64,000 bases of DNA, from positions 186,001 through 250,000 of the forward strand of contig NZ_JARXVM010000005.1 of the NCBI RefSeq assembly GCF_029892285.1, read 5' to 3'. The position numbers and the translations under genes are program-made. Shown here in pieces: positions 55,187-64,000 of the stretch (its first letter is position 1; each line of letters starts with the position of its first letter). The notes below the pieces were generated by a model. It was not told the origin of the DNA and made no database searches. It was given only the letters and a program-made list of their open reading frames with translations. The stretch comes from Rhizobium sp. SG_E_25_P2 (GTDB lineage Bacteria; Pseudomonadota; Alphaproteobacteria; Rhizobiales; Rhizobiaceae).

Positions 55187-56140
55187 ATGGCGCTTGTCGA
55201 CGGCGACAATCTGGCTGGTAGCGAACCGCTCGTTATTTCCGAGGCGACGTTCCGAGATTATTTCGCGCTGCTGAAGCCGCGGGTGATGTCGCTCGTCGTG
55301 TTCACGGCTGTCGTCGGCATGGTGGTGGCCCCGGGCCATATCAATCCGGTGATTGGTCTGATCGCGATCCTCTGCATCGCCGTCGGCGCAGGCGCGTCCG
55401 GCGCGCTCAACATGTGGTACGACGCCGATATCGACGCCGTCATGAGCCGCACCGCCAGCCGCCCGATTCCATCGGGCCGCATCCTGCCGCGCGAGGCTTT
55501 CGCCTTCGGGGTGACGCTGTCGGGCTTTTCCGTCGCGGTGCTTGGCCTTGCGGTCAATACGCTCGCCGCTGGCCTGCTCGCCTTCACCATTTTCTTTTAC
55601 GCCGTGATCTACACGATGTGGCTCAAGCGCTGGACGCCGCAGAACATCGTCATTGGCGGCGCTGCTGGCGCATTCCCGCCGATGATTGGCTGGGCCTGCG
55701 TCACCGGCGATATTTCTTTCGACAGCGTGATCCTGTTCCTGATCATCTTCCTGTGGACGCCGGCGCATTTCTGGGCGCTCGCGCTGTTCAAGATGCGCGA
55801 CTACGGCGCCGTCGGCGTGCCGATGCTGCCCAATGTCGCGGGCGAAAAGGTCACCAAGGACCAGATCCTCATCTATGCCGTGCTGACCGCAGCCATTGGC
55901 GTTGCGCCCGCCGTCACAGGCCTTGCGAGCCCTGTCTATGGCGTCGCCGCCGGCCTGCTCGGCGCAGGCCTCGTGTGGTATGGCGTGCTCTGTCGGCGCA
56001 TGCCGGATGGCGACGAAGCCATGCGGCCGGCCAAGAAGCTGTTCGCCTATTCGATGCTCTATCTCTTCGCGATCTTTTCGTGCCTTCTGCTCGATCATTT
56101 CGCGGTGTCGCTGATGTCCGGATTATACGGGGAGGTATGA
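55187..56140 (+). CDS. ctaB: Protoheme IX farnesyltransferase (heme O synthase)
   Basis: This enzyme adds a farnesyl tail to heme b to make heme O, the precursor of heme a in the oxidase. The 317-residue membrane protein has the prenyltransferase Asp motif [20 protein letters not shown] and the second region [20 protein letters not shown]. It starts 64 bases after coxA and overlaps the CoxF-like peptide gene (ATGA, 56137-56140). Confidence 0.95.
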   Translation: MALVDGDNLAGSEPLVISEATFRDYFALLKPRVMSLVVFTAVVGMVVAPGHINPVIGLIAILCIAVGAGASGALNMWYDADIDAVMSRTASRPIPSGRILPREAFAFGVTLSGFSVAVLGLAVNTLAAGLLAFTIFFYAVIYTMWLKRWTPQNIVIGGAAGAFPPMIGWACVTGDISFDSVILFLIIFLWTPAHFWALALFKMRDYGAVGVPMLPNVAGEKVTKDQILIYAVLTAAIGVAPAVTGLASPVYGVAAGLLGAGLVWYGVLCRRMPDGDEAMRPAKKLFAYSMLYLFAIFSCLLLDHFAVSLMSGLYGEV

Positions 56141-56283
56141 GAGTGGACAGAATAGAACTGACGGAACTGCAGCGGCGATCACGCCGCAATCGCAACATTG
56201 CGCTCGGCGTATCGCTCGCCGCGCTGGTGGTTATCTTCTACGCCATCACCATCATCAAGATGACGCCCGGCGCGGGAGGCTGA
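56137..56283 (+). CDS. CoxF-like small membrane peptide
   Basis: This 48-residue peptide consists of an Arg-rich N terminus ([18 protein letters not shown]) and one membrane helix ([16 protein letters not shown]). It starts on the ATG that overlaps the ctaB stop; GGGGAGG (56129-56135) precedes it. Rhizobial cox operons carry such a CoxF peptide between ctaB and ctaG, with a proposed assembly role. It lies in a longer overlapping frame and is easily missed. Confidence 0.8.
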   Translation: MRVDRIELTELQRRSRRNRNIALGVSLAALVVIFYAITIIKMTPGAGG

Positions 56284-56286
56284 ACC

Positions 56287-56904
56287 ATGCGGGAGGAGAG
56301 CGTGGTTCGGACTGATCAGAAAGACGCGGCCAGGCGCAATCGCACGGTGGTGATCGCCTGCGGCGCCTTCGTGACCGCCATGGTTGGCATGGCCTATGCC
56401 GCCGTGCCGCTTTACGATATGTTCTGCCGCGTGACTGGCTATAATGGCACGACGCAACGCGTCGAGCAGGCGTCCGAGCGTATTCTCGACCAGTCCCTCC
56501 GTGTCGAATTCGACGCCAACTCCGCCCAAACGCTGGGCTGGAAATTCGAGGCGGTCGACAAGTCCGTGACGCCCAGGATCGGCGAGACGGTGCAGATCAA
56601 TTACCGCGTCACCAACACCAACAGCGAGACGGAAACCGGCAAGGCCGTGTTCAACGTCACGCCCATGGTGGCCGGGGCCTATTTCAACAAACTTGAATGT
56701 TTCTGCTTCACCGACATCACGCTGAAGCCGGGCGAGACGCGGGACATGCCCGTCGTGTTCTTCGTCGATCCCGAGATCGTCAATACGCCGGAAACAAAGG
56801 ATCTCAAGGTGCTGACGCTGTCCTACACCTTCTATCCGAGCGACAAGCCCAAGCCTGTCGCCGAGATGAAGCCGGTGAAGGTTGCGGCGCCCGCGAAACT
56901 GTAA
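56287..56904 (+). CDS. ctaG: Cytochrome c oxidase assembly protein CtaG/Cox11
   Basis: CtaG delivers copper to the CuB site of subunit I. The 205-residue protein has one N-terminal membrane helix ([20 protein letters not shown], then [15 protein letters not shown]) and a periplasmic beta domain with the copper motif [15 protein letters not shown]. The ATG at 56287 follows GGGAGG; a GTG at 56302 behind GGGAGGAG is an alternative start. The order ctaB-coxF-ctaG-coxC is that of Hyphomicrobiales. Confidence 0.92.
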   Translation: MREESVVRTDQKDAARRNRTVVIACGAFVTAMVGMAYAAVPLYDMFCRVTGYNGTTQRVEQASERILDQSLRVEFDANSAQTLGWKFEAVDKSVTPRIGETVQINYRVTNTNSETETGKAVFNVTPMVAGAYFNKLECFCFTDITLKPGETRDMPVVFFVDPEIVNTPETKDLKVLTLSYTFYPSDKPKPVAEMKPVKVAAPAKL

Positions 56905-56958
56905 TCGACCATTGCCAGGAGAGGCAGTCGTCAGAGGGACTGGAAGAGGGGAAGAGAC

Positions 56959-57840
56959 ATGGCCACAGCGCACCAGAAGAACCACGACTATCACATCATA
57001 GATCCAAGCCCCTGGCCGATCTTGAGCTCTTTCGCCGCATTCGTGATGATGTTCGGCGCGGTCTGCCTGTTCCGCTGGGTGCATGACGCCCCGTTCAACC
57101 TGTTCGGCTTCGATTTCGCCCGGGCGGCCTATTGGCCTTTCGCCATCGGCCTCATCCTGACGCTCTATTCGATGTTCGCCTGGTGGGCAGATACCGTGAA
57201 GGAAGCCCATCAGGGCCATCACACGCGCGTGGTCGCCATCCATCTGCGTTATGGCATGATCATGTTCATCGCCTCCGAAGTGATGTTCTTCGTCGCCTGG
57301 TTCTGGGCTTATTTCGACGCCAGCCTGTTCCCTGCCGAAGCGATCCAGGCGAGCCGCGTGGAGTTCACCGGCGGCCAGTGGCCGCCGAAGGGCATGGAAG
57401 TGCTCGATCCCTGGCACCTGCCGCTCTACAACACCGTGATCCTGCTGCTGTCGGGCACCACGGTCACCTGGGCGCATCACGCGCTGCTGCACAATGATCG
57501 CAAGGGCGTCATCCAGGGCCTCGTGCTCACCGTGCTGCTCGGCGTGCTGTTCTCCTTCGTCCAGGTCTATGAATATATGCATGCGCCTTTCGCCTTCTCG
57601 GAGTCGATCTATGGCGCGACCTTCTTCATGGCCACAGGCTTCCACGGCTTCCACGTTTTCGTCGGCACCATCTTCCTGCTGGTCTGCCTGTTCCGCGCCG
57701 CCGCCGGCCATTTCACCGCGCAGCAGCATTTCGGCTTCGAGGCGGCCGCCTGGTACTGGCACTTCGTCGACGTGGTCTGGCTGTTCCTGTTCTTCTCGAT
57801 CTATATCTGGGGCGGCTGGGGCGCGCCGGTGCATGGCTGA
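56959..57840 (+). CDS. coxC: Cytochrome c oxidase subunit III
   Basis: Subunit III stabilises the oxidase core and proton uptake. The 293-residue protein has seven membrane helices and the motifs HDYHIIDPSPWPILSSFAAF, EVMFFVAWFWAYFDASLFPA, VTWAHHALLHNDRKGVIQGL, GFHGFHVFVGTIFLLVCLFR and FEAAAWYWHFVDVVWLFLFF. It is 54 bases after ctaG. An intrinsic terminator follows its stop, so the main cox transcript probably ends here. Confidence 0.95.
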   Translation: MATAHQKNHDYHIIDPSPWPILSSFAAFVMMFGAVCLFRWVHDAPFNLFGFDFARAAYWPFAIGLILTLYSMFAWWADTVKEAHQGHHTRVVAIHLRYGMIMFIASEVMFFVAWFWAYFDASLFPAEAIQASRVEFTGGQWPPKGMEVLDPWHLPLYNTVILLLSGTTVTWAHHALLHNDRKGVIQGLVLTVLLGVLFSFVQVYEYMHAPFAFSESIYGATFFMATGFHGFHVFVGTIFLLVCLFRAAAGHFTAQQHFGFEAAAWYWHFVDVVWLFLFFSIYIWGGWGAPVHG

Positions 57841-57865
57841 GAGGCCGCAGGCCTGATCGAAACGA

Positions 57866-57899
57866 GGCGTCCGGATCATCCGGGCGCCTTTGTCTTTTT
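57866..57899 (+). terminator. Intrinsic terminator after coxC
   Basis: The stem GGCG-T-CCGG/CCGG-G-CGCC is followed by TTTGTCTTTTT. It lies 25 bases beyond the coxC stop and marks the probable end of the cox operon. The next gene overlaps its downstream edge by context only. Confidence 0.85.
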
Positions 57900-57911
57900 G
57901 AGGAGCGCGAA

Positions 57912-58193
57912 ATGGACATCAGAACCGAGGACGGCGCCAAAGGCGGCCGCTATGTAACCGGCGAGCCGGGCGCCGAGGCCGAGATGACCTTTTCGCGGGC
58001 CTCGGCCCATCTCATCATCATCGATCACACTGGCGTGCCGGATATCTATCGCGGCCAGGGTGTCGGCGCGAAACTCGCCAACTTCGCCGTCCAGGCGGCC
58101 CGCGCCGGCGGCTGGAAGATCATCCCGCTCTGCCCTTTCTTCAAAGCGCAGGTGGAGCGGCATCCGGAATGGGCGGACGTCATCAGCCGATGA
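57912..58193 (+). CDS. Small GNAT-family N-acetyltransferase (YjdJ-like)
   Basis: The 93-residue protein is a minimal GNAT of the Acetyltransf_CG type. It has the strand RASAHLIIIDHTGVPDIYRG and the acetyl-CoA loop (GQGVGAKLANFAVQAARAGG). It ends with WKIIPLCPFFKAQVERHPEW, including the family's CPF motif. The acceptor is unknown. GAGGAGCG precedes the ATG. It lies between the cox terminator and the DUF983 gene. Confidence 0.85.
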   Translation: MDIRTEDGAKGGRYVTGEPGAEAEMTFSRASAHLIIIDHTGVPDIYRGQGVGAKLANFAVQAARAGGWKIIPLCPFFKAQVERHPEWADVISR

Positions 58194-58257
58194 TGCGATT
58201 TGCCGCCTTCCTGCCCGGGCGCTTCACCTGTAGGAAGAGGCGAGGGGAGACTATTCC

Positions 58258-58641
58258 ATGACCGAAGACAAAGCACTGTTTGCGCCCATCGATCCCATCA
58301 AGGCGGGGATCGCCTGCGCCTGTCCGCGCTGTGGGCAGGGAAAGCTCTATGACGGCTTGCTGAAAGTGCGGCCCGCCTGCACGGCTTGCGGGCTGGATTA
58401 TTCCTTCGCTGATTCCGGCGATGGACCCGCCGTCTTCGTGATCCTGATCATCGGCTTTGTGGTGGTCGGCCTCGCGCTGTGGATGGAGGTCAATTACAAT
58501 CCGCCGATCTGGCTGCATCTTCTGCTGTGGATTCCACTCACCATCGGCCTCAGCCTCTGGCTGCTCCGGGTGTTGAAAAGCCTGTTGATCGCCCTGCAAT
58601 ACAAGAACAAGGCGCGCCCCGGCGAGATCGATCATGGTTGA
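58258..58641 (+). CDS. DUF983 domain-containing membrane protein
   Basis: The 127-residue protein has a double zinc-ribbon-like N terminus (CACPRCGQGKLYDGLLKVRP, ACTACGLDYSF) and two membrane helices (AVFVILIIGFVVVGLALWME, LLLWIPLTIGLSLWLLRVLK). DUF983 genes neighbour coxC and surf1 in Hyphomicrobiales, so a role in oxidase assembly is inferred. The stop overlaps the surf1 start by 8 bases. Confidence 0.88.
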   Translation: MTEDKALFAPIDPIKAGIACACPRCGQGKLYDGLLKVRPACTACGLDYSFADSGDGPAVFVILIIGFVVVGLALWMEVNYNPPIWLHLLLWIPLTIGLSLWLLRVLKSLLIALQYKNKARPGEIDHG

Positions 58642-59365
58642 GCGCCGTTCGCCGGCTTTCGGCTGGATCGTCGCCTTCCTCGTCGTGTTCGCAGCCCTGC
58701 TGGCCCTCGGCACCTGGCAGGTCGAGCGGCTGCAGTGGAAACAGGCGCTGCTGGTCGAGATCGATAAGAACCGCAACGCCGCGCCCGTGCCGGTCGAGAC
58801 GATCCGCGCTCTGCCGAACCCGGATGTCGAAGGCGAGTATCGCCGCGTCACTGTCACCGGCCGTTTCGATCATGCGCATGAGCAATACTTTTTCGCCACC
58901 CTTGATGGCGATGTCGGCTATCACGTCTACACGCCGCTGATCCGGCCCGATGGCCGGACCGCCTTCATCAATCGTGGCTTCGTGCCCGAAGCGCTGAAAG
59001 ATCCCGCCAGGCGCACTGAGGGGCAGCTCGCGGGCGAAGTGACCATTACGGGCCTCTACCGCGCTCCGCTGGCGGCAAAGCCCTCCTGGGTGACGCCTGA
59101 AAACGAACCCGGCAAGCGCATCTATTTTTGGAAGGACATCCACGCCATGGCGGTCGCTGCGAGCGTCGCGGGCGACACGCTCGAGCCCTATTTCATCGAC
59201 GCCGACGCTGCGCCCAATCCCGGCGGCTGGCCGAAAGGCGGCGTCACCCAGGTGGACCTTCCCAACAACCATCTGAGCTATGCGCTGACTTGGTACGGGC
59301 TGGCTGCGGTGTTGCTGATCATCGGGGCGCTCAACTGGCGCAAGCGGCGCGGCGGGACAAAATGA
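58634..59365 (+). CDS. surf1: SURF1 family protein
   Basis: SURF1 helps insert heme a into oxidase subunit I. The 243-residue protein has an N-terminal helix (WIVAFLVVFAALLALGTWQV) and a C-terminal helix (LSYALTWYGLAAVLLIIGAL), with the periplasmic domain between. The N-terminal GTWQVERLQWKQ and the segment NRGFVPEALKDPARR match the family. It overlaps the DUF983 gene by 8 bases. The third copy of the dispersed repeat starts 14 bases after its stop. Confidence 0.9.
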   Translation: MVERRSPAFGWIVAFLVVFAALLALGTWQVERLQWKQALLVEIDKNRNAAPVPVETIRALPNPDVEGEYRRVTVTGRFDHAHEQYFFATLDGDVGYHVYTPLIRPDGRTAFINRGFVPEALKDPARRTEGQLAGEVTITGLYRAPLAAKPSWVTPENEPGKRIYFWKDIHAMAVAASVAGDTLEPYFIDADAAPNPGGWPKGGVTQVDLPNNHLSYALTWYGLAAVLLIIGALNWRKRRGGTK

Positions 59366-59379
59366 GAGGTCGCGCTTCG

Positions 59380-59505
59380 CCCCTCATCCGGCTGCCGCCA
59401 CCTTCTCCCCGCGATCGTGGGCGAAGGGCGATGGAGCGCCATCCTGGCCACATCCTCCTTCTCCCCGCAGGCGCGGGGAGAAGGTCCCGGCAGGGGGAAG
59501 AGGGG
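59380..59505. repeat. Dispersed two-hairpin palindromic repeat, copy 3
   Basis: This 126-base copy begins CCCCTCATCC and ends GGAAGAGGGG (one mismatch to the usual end). The internal hairpins are CCTTCTCCCCGCG-N-CG type and CTTCTCCCCGC/GCGGGGAGAAG. It lies between surf1 and the DUF1304 gene. Confidence 0.85.
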
Positions 59506-59583
59506 CGGAGCACAACACCTTTCGTAATGCCAATCAACTTAACTTCCTATTCCACCCAAATCCATTGATGAAAGGCCCCGCGC

Positions 59584-59982
59584 ATGCACCACCTCTCCAC
59601 TATCCTCGTCGCGCTCGTGGCGCTGCTGCATGTCTGGATCCTGATCCTCGAAATGTTCCTTTGGACCAAGCCGCAAGGCCTCAAGGCCTTCCGCAACACG
59701 CCGGAAAAAGCCGAGCTGACCAAAGTTCTGGCGGCCAATCAGGGGCTCTATAACGGCTTTCTCGCCGCCGGCCTCATCTGGTCGCTTGTTCATTCCGATC
59801 CGGTGATAGCTCTTCAGTTGAAAGCCTTCTTCCTCGGCTGCGTGATCGTCGCGGCGCTATACGGCGCCTGGTCGGCATCGCGCCGCATCCTGATCATTCA
59901 AGGCTTGCCCGCTCTTGTCGCGCTGGCTATTACCTTGGCCTTCGCCAATCCCTATATGGCGGTTGCGCCGGTATCCGGCTGA
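59584..59982 (+). CDS. DUF1304 domain-containing membrane protein
   Basis: The 132-residue protein has four hydrophobic helices: [56 protein letters not shown] and [20 protein letters not shown]. Conserved parts are [20 protein letters not shown] and [16 protein letters not shown], as in DUF1304. The function is unknown. It stands 28 bases before ispH on the same strand. Confidence 0.85.
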   Translation: MHHLSTILVALVALLHVWILILEMFLWTKPQGLKAFRNTPEKAELTKVLAANQGLYNGFLAAGLIWSLVHSDPVIALQLKAFFLGCVIVAALYGAWSASRRILIIQGLPALVALAITLAFANPYMAVAPVSG

Positions 59983-60010
59983 ACGACAAATTTCTAAGGC
60001 AAGCCCCGAC

Positions 60011-61003
60011 ATGACCAAGACGCCGCTCACCATCCGCCTCTGCGCTCCGCGCGGCTTCTGCGCCGGCGTCGACCGCGCGATCCAGATCGTCGTGCTGGCG
60101 CTCAAAGCCTATGGCAAGCCCGTCTATGTCCGCCACGAGATCGTCCACAATCGCTATGTGGTGGAGGGGCTGGAGGCCAAGGGCGCGATCTTCGTCGAGG
60201 AACTCGACGAGATCCCCGAGGAGCATCGCGCCCAGCCGGTGGTGTTTTCCGCTCATGGCGTGCCGAAATCCGTGCCGGCCGATGCGAGGGCGCGCAATCT
60301 TTTCTATCTCGACGCCACCTGTCCGCTGGTGTCGAAGGTTCACAAGCAGGCGCTCCGCCATCGCCGCCTCGGCCGCCATGTCATCTTGATCGGCCATGAA
60401 GGTCATCCGGAAGTCATCGGCACGATGGGCCAATTGCCCGAAGGGGCGGTCTCGCTGGTCGACACAGTCGAGGACGCGGAAAAATATCAGCCGGTTGATC
60501 CCGACAATCTCGGCTATGTCACCCAGACCACGCTGTCCGTGGACGACACCGAAGGCGTGATCGCCAAGCTCAAGGAACGCTTCCCCAATCTTCAGGATCC
60601 GGCCGCCGATTCCATCTGCTACGCCACCACCAACCGCCAGGACGCGGTGAAGATGGCGGCGCCCGATTGCGACCTGTTCCTCATCGTCGGCGCCCCCAAC
60701 TCGTCAAATTCAAAGCGTCTGGTGGAAGTGGCGCTTAAATCCGGCGCCCGCCACGCGGCGCTCGTCCAGCGCGCCAGCGAAATCGACTGGGCCGCCTATG
60801 GACCGCTGACCACCGTCGGCCTCTCCGCCGGCGCCTCGGCGCCCGAAGTGATCGTCAACGAAATCATCGAAGCCTTCCGCGAGCGCTATGACGCCACCGT
60901 GGAACTCGCCGAAATGGCCGAGGAAAACGAACACTTCCCCGTCAACCGCGAAATCCGCCATATCGAGCTCACCCATGAGGATATGGCCTGGGTGAACGGG
61001 TAA
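60011..61003 (+). CDS. ispH: 4-hydroxy-3-methylbut-2-enyl diphosphate reductase
   Basis: IspH is the last MEP-pathway enzyme and makes isopentenyl and dimethylallyl diphosphate with a [4Fe-4S] cluster. The 330-residue protein has the three cluster cysteines in [34 protein letters not shown] and [14 protein letters not shown]. Other motifs are [20 protein letters not shown], and [20 protein letters not shown]. The ATG at 60011 was chosen from the N-terminal homology ([10 protein letters not shown]). The pathway's first gene, dxs, is at 20807-22720. Confidence 0.95.
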   Translation: MTKTPLTIRLCAPRGFCAGVDRAIQIVVLALKAYGKPVYVRHEIVHNRYVVEGLEAKGAIFVEELDEIPEEHRAQPVVFSAHGVPKSVPADARARNLFYLDATCPLVSKVHKQALRHRRLGRHVILIGHEGHPEVIGTMGQLPEGAVSLVDTVEDAEKYQPVDPDNLGYVTQTTLSVDDTEGVIAKLKERFPNLQDPAADSICYATTNRQDAVKMAAPDCDLFLIVGAPNSSNSKRLVEVALKSGARHAALVQRASEIDWAAYGPLTTVGLSAGASAPEVIVNEIIEAFRERYDATVELAEMAEENEHFPVNREIRHIELTHEDMAWVNG

Positions 61004-61006
61004 ATC

Positions 61007-61555
61007 TCAAGACGTCCCCAGCATCGATCGTACTGTCGCAATCGGCAGATACATGCGCAGGGGCTGTGCTGAAAGCGGCGTGAAGCCGTAACTGCGATAA
61101 AGCTCCGTCCGCCGCGCTGTCCGTTCGAGGTCGCCGCAGTCGAGAACGTCGAGCATGACCATGGCGGTGCCGATCTGGTCCGCGACCCGCGTCAATCGCA
61201 CCAGGCAATCGATCAGAAGAATGCTGCCATAGCCTTTGCCGTGATAGCGGTGGTCTCGCCCGATCATGGATATGAAGGCGGCGGGGATCAAGCCATGACC
61301 CGGTCGCGTTCGCGCGTAGCGGGTGGGCAGGTCGTGATAGTCGATCGCATGGCTGTTGATCGCGTAGAAGCCGATGATGGTGCGGCCGTCCTCCGTCATC
61401 ACATAAGTCCGGAGATTGTCTGCCTGAGAAAGCTTGTTGGCCGTTCTCTTGAGGAAGTTGTCGACCTGCATGACGCCGCTCGAAAAACCGTCCCGATCAT
61501 GCCGGGCCGGGTCGAGCGGCTCAATGACGAACGACGCCTCGTCGACCTTATCCAT
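61007..61555 (-). CDS. GNAT-family toxin (TacT-like)
   Basis: The 182-residue N-acetyltransferase starts [20 protein letters not shown] and has the acetyl-CoA loop in RYHGKGYGSILLIDCLVRLT and a C-terminal RSYGFTPLSAQPLRMYLPIA. TacT-type GNAT toxins acetylate aminoacyl-tRNA and stop translation. The start overlaps the antitoxin stop by one base (TGATG). The stop lies 3 bases from that of ispH (convergent). Confidence 0.85.
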   Translation of the reverse strand: MDKVDEASFVIEPLDPARHDRDGFSSGVMQVDNFLKRTANKLSQADNLRTYVMTEDGRTIIGFYAINSHAIDYHDLPTRYARTRPGHGLIPAAFISMIGRDHRYHGKGYGSILLIDCLVRLTRVADQIGTAMVMLDVLDCGDLERTARRTELYRSYGFTPLSAQPLRMYLPIATVRSMLGTS

Positions 61556-61863
61556 CAGCGCAAAATCACTGTTTTCCGATAGCGATCAAAGGCCTGCTTG
61601 AGCTGAGGCGTCGGGGCTGGCGCATTGTCCAAAGCGTCGAAAAAGGCGGCATGGTCAGCGGGCTGGAGCAATGTCCTCTCATGGGCTGCGATCGTCTCCA
61701 GTGCGGATTTGTAGGCGGCGTTGATTGTAAACGCGGTGTCGTCCACCCCGGAAAGAGCTGCGGCGCGCTGAATCGTCGCCTTGATCCGCGCCTTGGTGCG
61801 GAAATTCATGCGCGCGTCATTGGGCTCATCGACGTCATCGGCGATATCGGGAAAGCCGCGCAT
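61555..61863 (-). CDS. DUF1778 (TacA-like) antitoxin
   Basis: The 102-residue protein has the ribbon-helix-helix DUF1778 pattern: [40 protein letters not shown]. The C-terminal [20 protein letters not shown] is the typical toxin-binding tail. The ATG at 61863 has AAAGGAG about 7 bases upstream; the frame extends to 61899. It is the upstream partner of the GNAT toxin. The pair sits between ispH and thrB, which are neighbours in related genomes. Confidence 0.85.
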   Translation of the reverse strand: MRGFPDIADDVDEPNDARMNFRTKARIKATIQRAAALSGVDDTAFTINAAYKSALETIAAHERTLLQPADHAAFFDALDNAPAPTPQLKQAFDRYRKTVILR

Positions 61864-62041
61864 ATCTGAACTCCTTTTCTCTAAGTATTGTGCGCACATT
61901 CGACGTACATTGGCAAGTCGCCGTCGATCACGTGCTTCGCACCCTCCGAAAACCTGTGCCCCGTGTCGCAGTGGGACTGGCGATCATCCCGTGCCCGCGC
62001 TATGCGTTCGGCATCCGAGCCTTCAGCATGGGAACGCCGCC

Positions 62042-63019
62042 GTGGCCGTCTACACCGATATTTCCGAGGACGAACTCAAGTCCTTCCTCACCCAATATGA
62101 TGCGGGCGAGCTGATGTCCTATAAGGGCATCGCCGAGGGCGTCGAAAATTCCAATTTCCTGCTGCACACCACCAAAGCGCCCTATATTCTGACGCTCTAT
62201 GAGAAGCGGGTGGATCGCAACGACCTGCCGTTCTTTCTCGGCCTGATGCAGCATCTCGCCGATCGCGGCCTGTCCTGCCCGCTGCCGGTGCCGCGCAAGG
62301 ATGGCGCGCAACTGGGCGAACTGGCGGGCCGTCCGGCCGCGCTCATCTCCTTCCTCGAAGGCATGTGGCTGAGAAAGCCCGAGGCGCGCCATTGCCGCGA
62401 TGTCGGCGAGGCGCTCGCCCGCATGCATCTGGCTGGCGAAGGCTTCGAGATCCGCCGCGAGAATGCGCTGTCGGTGTCCGGCTGGCGGCCGCTCTGGGAC
62501 AAGTCGGTCGATGGCGCCGATGACGTGGAGGCGGGGCTGACGGCGGAAATTCCGGCGGAACTCGATTTTCTCGAGGCGCATTGGCCCAAGGATTTGCCGT
62601 CTGGCGTCATCCACGCCGATCTCTTCCCGGATAACGTCTTCTTCCTGAACGACAGGCTCTCGGGGCTGATCGACTTCTATTTCGCCTGCAACGACTATCT
62701 CGTCTACGATCTCGCCGTCTGTATCAACGCCTGGTGCTTCGAGAAGGATTGCTCCTTCAACCTTACCAAGGGCATGGAGATGATCGCCGGTTATCAATCG
62801 GTGCGGCCTCTGTCCGCAGGAGAGATCGAGGCGCTGCCGATCCTGGCGCGCGGTTCAGCGCTGCGCTTCTTCCTCACCCGCCTCTATGACTGGATCATGA
62901 CGCCGGCGGGCGCGATGGTCACCAAGAAGGATCCGAAGGAATATCTGCGCAAGCTGCGCTTTCACCAGAAGGTGGAGCATGCCCGCGAATATGGCCTCGA
63001 AATGAAAGCAGACGCATGA
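62042..63019 (+). CDS. thrB: Homoserine kinase (rhizobial choline-kinase-like ThrB)
   Basis: This ThrB makes O-phosphohomoserine for threonine synthesis. The 325-residue protein is of the aminoglycoside phosphotransferase/choline kinase fold and not the GHMP fold. Motifs: [20 protein letters not shown], the Brenner-type motif in [20 protein letters not shown] and [20 protein letters not shown], then [20 protein letters not shown]. The start is GTG at 62042 ([11 protein letters not shown]), following GGGAAC; no ATG in frame is better. The stop overlaps the rnhA start (ATGA). Confidence 0.92.
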   Translation: MAVYTDISEDELKSFLTQYDAGELMSYKGIAEGVENSNFLLHTTKAPYILTLYEKRVDRNDLPFFLGLMQHLADRGLSCPLPVPRKDGAQLGELAGRPAALISFLEGMWLRKPEARHCRDVGEALARMHLAGEGFEIRRENALSVSGWRPLWDKSVDGADDVEAGLTAEIPAELDFLEAHWPKDLPSGVIHADLFPDNVFFLNDRLSGLIDFYFACNDYLVYDLAVCINAWCFEKDCSFNLTKGMEMIAGYQSVRPLSAGEIEALPILARGSALRFFLTRLYDWIMTPAGAMVTKKDPKEYLRKLRFHQKVEHAREYGLEMKADA

Positions 63020-63456
63020 AACAGGTCGAGATTTACACCGATGGCGCCTGTTCGGGCAATCCGGGCCCGGGCGGCTGGGGCGCGATCCTCCGCTATGGCG
63101 AGGCCGAGAAGGAGCTCTTCGGCGGCGAGGCCGACACCACCAACAATCGCATGGAGCTTCTGGCGGCGATTTCGGCGTTGACGGCGCTCAAGGACGCCTG
63201 CGAGGTGGACCTGCACACCGACAGCAAATATGTCATGGACGGCATCTCCAAATGGATCTTCGGCTGGAAAAAGAACGGCTGGAAGACCGCCGACAAGAAG
63301 CCGGTCAAGAATGGCGAACTCTGGCAGGCGCTTGACGCCGCCAACCAGCGCCACAAGGTCAAGTGGCACTGGGTCAAGGGCCATGCCGGCCATCCCGAGA
63401 ATGAGCGCGCCGATGAACTGGCCCGCAAGGGCATGGAGCCGTTCAAGAAGCGCTGA
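63016..63456 (+). CDS. rnhA: Ribonuclease HI
   Basis: RNase HI degrades the RNA of RNA-DNA hybrids. The 146-residue protein has all catalytic residues: Asp in [17 protein letters not shown], Glu in [16 protein letters not shown], Asp in [18 protein letters not shown] and the last Asp in [18 protein letters not shown]. It overlaps thrB by 4 bases and converges on the EAL gene with no gap. Confidence 0.96.
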   Translation: MKQVEIYTDGACSGNPGPGGWGAILRYGEAEKELFGGEADTTNNRMELLAAISALTALKDACEVDLHTDSKYVMDGISKWIFGWKKNGWKTADKKPVKNGELWQALDAANQRHKVKWHWVKGHAGHPENERADELARKGMEPFKKR

Positions 63457-64000
63457 TCACACCGCCTGCGTGCGCAGGGAGGCGGGAATGGCGCGCAACT
63501 CCCACAGCGTGTTGCGCAGCGTATGCACCGCATGATCGGTCAGGAGATTGATTTCCTCGAATGGCGCCGGGCGCCCGAGCAGATAACCTTGCGCCGTGTC
63601 GCAACCCTCTTCATGCAGGATTTCCAGCTGGTCGCGCGTCTCGATGCCCTCGGCAAGCACCGGAATGTCGAGGCTGCGGCCGAGCGCCAGCACGGCGCGG
63701 ATGATCGAGCGCGCCTGTTGATTGCTTTCCAGTTCAGTCATGAACGAACGATCGAGCTTGATCTTGTCGAAGGGAAAGCTCCGCAACGTTTCCAGCGACG
63801 AATAACCTGTGCCGAAATCGTCGAGCGCGATGGTCACGCCAAGCGCGCGGATTTTCAACAGCGTGGCGAGGGTGCGCGCCTTGTCGGCAATGATCGCCGA
63901 CTCCGTCAGCTCGAGCTCAAGGCATTCCGGACGCATGCCCGTCTCGGCAAGCGTCGCCGCCACCAGTCCCGGAAGGTCGGGATGCAGGAATTGCACGGGC
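63457..64000 (-). CDS. EAL-domain cyclic di-GMP phosphodiesterase (C-terminal part)
   Basis: The window holds about 180 C-terminal residues; the start lies beyond 64000. The EAL domain motifs that are visible are LELELTESAI, ALDDFGTGYSSLETLRSFPF, DKIKLDRSFM, VLAEGIETRDQLEILHEEGC and GYLLGRP. These include the metal ligands E, DD, K and E of active enzymes, so it probably hydrolyses c-di-GMP. The EAL motif itself and any GGDEF or sensor domain are outside. The first in-frame ATG (63996) lies inside the domain. Confidence 0.88.
   Translation of the reverse strand, partial: PVQFLHPDLPGLVAATLAETGMRPECLELELTESAIIADKARTLATLLKIRALGVTIALDDFGTGYSSLETLRSFPFDKIKLDRSFMTELESNQQARSIIRAVLALGRSLDIPVLAEGIETRDQLEILHEEGCDTAQGYLLGRPAPFEEINLLTDHAVHTLRNTLWELRAIPASLRTQAV

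Noticed and set aside
56179-57879. 566-codon frame on the minus strand opposite ctaG and coxC
   Set aside because: The two real genes on the plus strand are complete, and this frame has no domain.

Overview
The window reads as the chromosome of an alphaproteobacterium of the order Hyphomicrobiales (Rhizobiales). It is GC-rich and densely coded. The supporting markers are an aa3 cytochrome oxidase locus with a CoxF-like peptide, a rhizobial-type choline-kinase-like ThrB, a RibB with a degenerate GTP cyclohydrolase II domain, IalB, DUF930, DUF1344 and RT0821-type proteins, and a short palindromic repeat of a kind I know from this order. I cannot name the genus. No tRNA, rRNA, CRISPR array, prophage or insertion sequence was recognised.

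Layout. 1-1955: 3' part of a DUF1217 repeat protein (flagellum-associated family). 2039-5027: modABC with an upstream Mo-box-like palindrome, facing a short modE. 5024-9771: an FAD-linked dehydrogenase, Sua5/TsaC, an unknown protein, a GH25 lysozyme and a cupin. 9984-13795: an atypical SDR, then a leftward cluster of a Cache sensor, a pentameric ligand-gated ion channel (pLGIC) and a CorA/ZntB-like transporter. 13992-20616: acyl-CoA dehydrogenase and enoyl-CoA hydratase behind a LiuR-like box, bioY, a histone-deacetylase-like enzyme with xseB, and secreted DUF proteins. 20807-32641: dxs, pirin and four tandem chemoreceptor genes, each with its own terminator. 32816-43935: tlyA and an RNA methyltransferase, an OxyR-like LysR without redox cysteines, a J-domain protein, fabI, pdxH, aroC and ribB. 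43935-49271: two sulfotransferase-like paralogues, a membrane protein, and a gamma-butyrobetaine-hydroxylase-like enzyme divergent from a LysR regulator. 49512-63456: a housekeeping block (tldD, ialB, coxBA, ctaB, coxF, ctaG, coxC, DUF983, surf1, ispH, thrB, rnhA). Two toxin-antitoxin modules sit in its joints. 63457-64000: the C-terminal part of an EAL phosphodiesterase.

How the genes work together. modABC imports molybdate and ModE probably senses it. The cox block encodes an aa3 oxidase, its heme O synthase and its copper and SURF1 assembly factors; an FNR/FixK-type box just before coxB suggests oxygen control. The chemoreceptors pair different periplasmic sensors with nearly identical cytoplasmic signalling modules and share the tail DDWEEF, which should tether CheR/CheB. 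dxs and ispH belong to the same MEP isoprenoid pathway. In related genomes, as I recall, the HDAC-like gene, xseB, dxs, tlyA and the RNA methyltransferase lie together; here the chemoreceptor block and a reversed dxs separate them.

The least ordinary parts are the Cache/pLGIC/CorA-like cluster, the chemoreceptor array with an AT-only perfect palindrome, three copies of a ~127 bp two-hairpin repeat, the toxin-antitoxin insertions in otherwise conserved blocks, and a set of candidate operators (Mo-box, LiuR-like, FNR/FixK-like, and a hairpin holding a Shine-Dalgarno). All calls come from reading the sequence; no database search was made.
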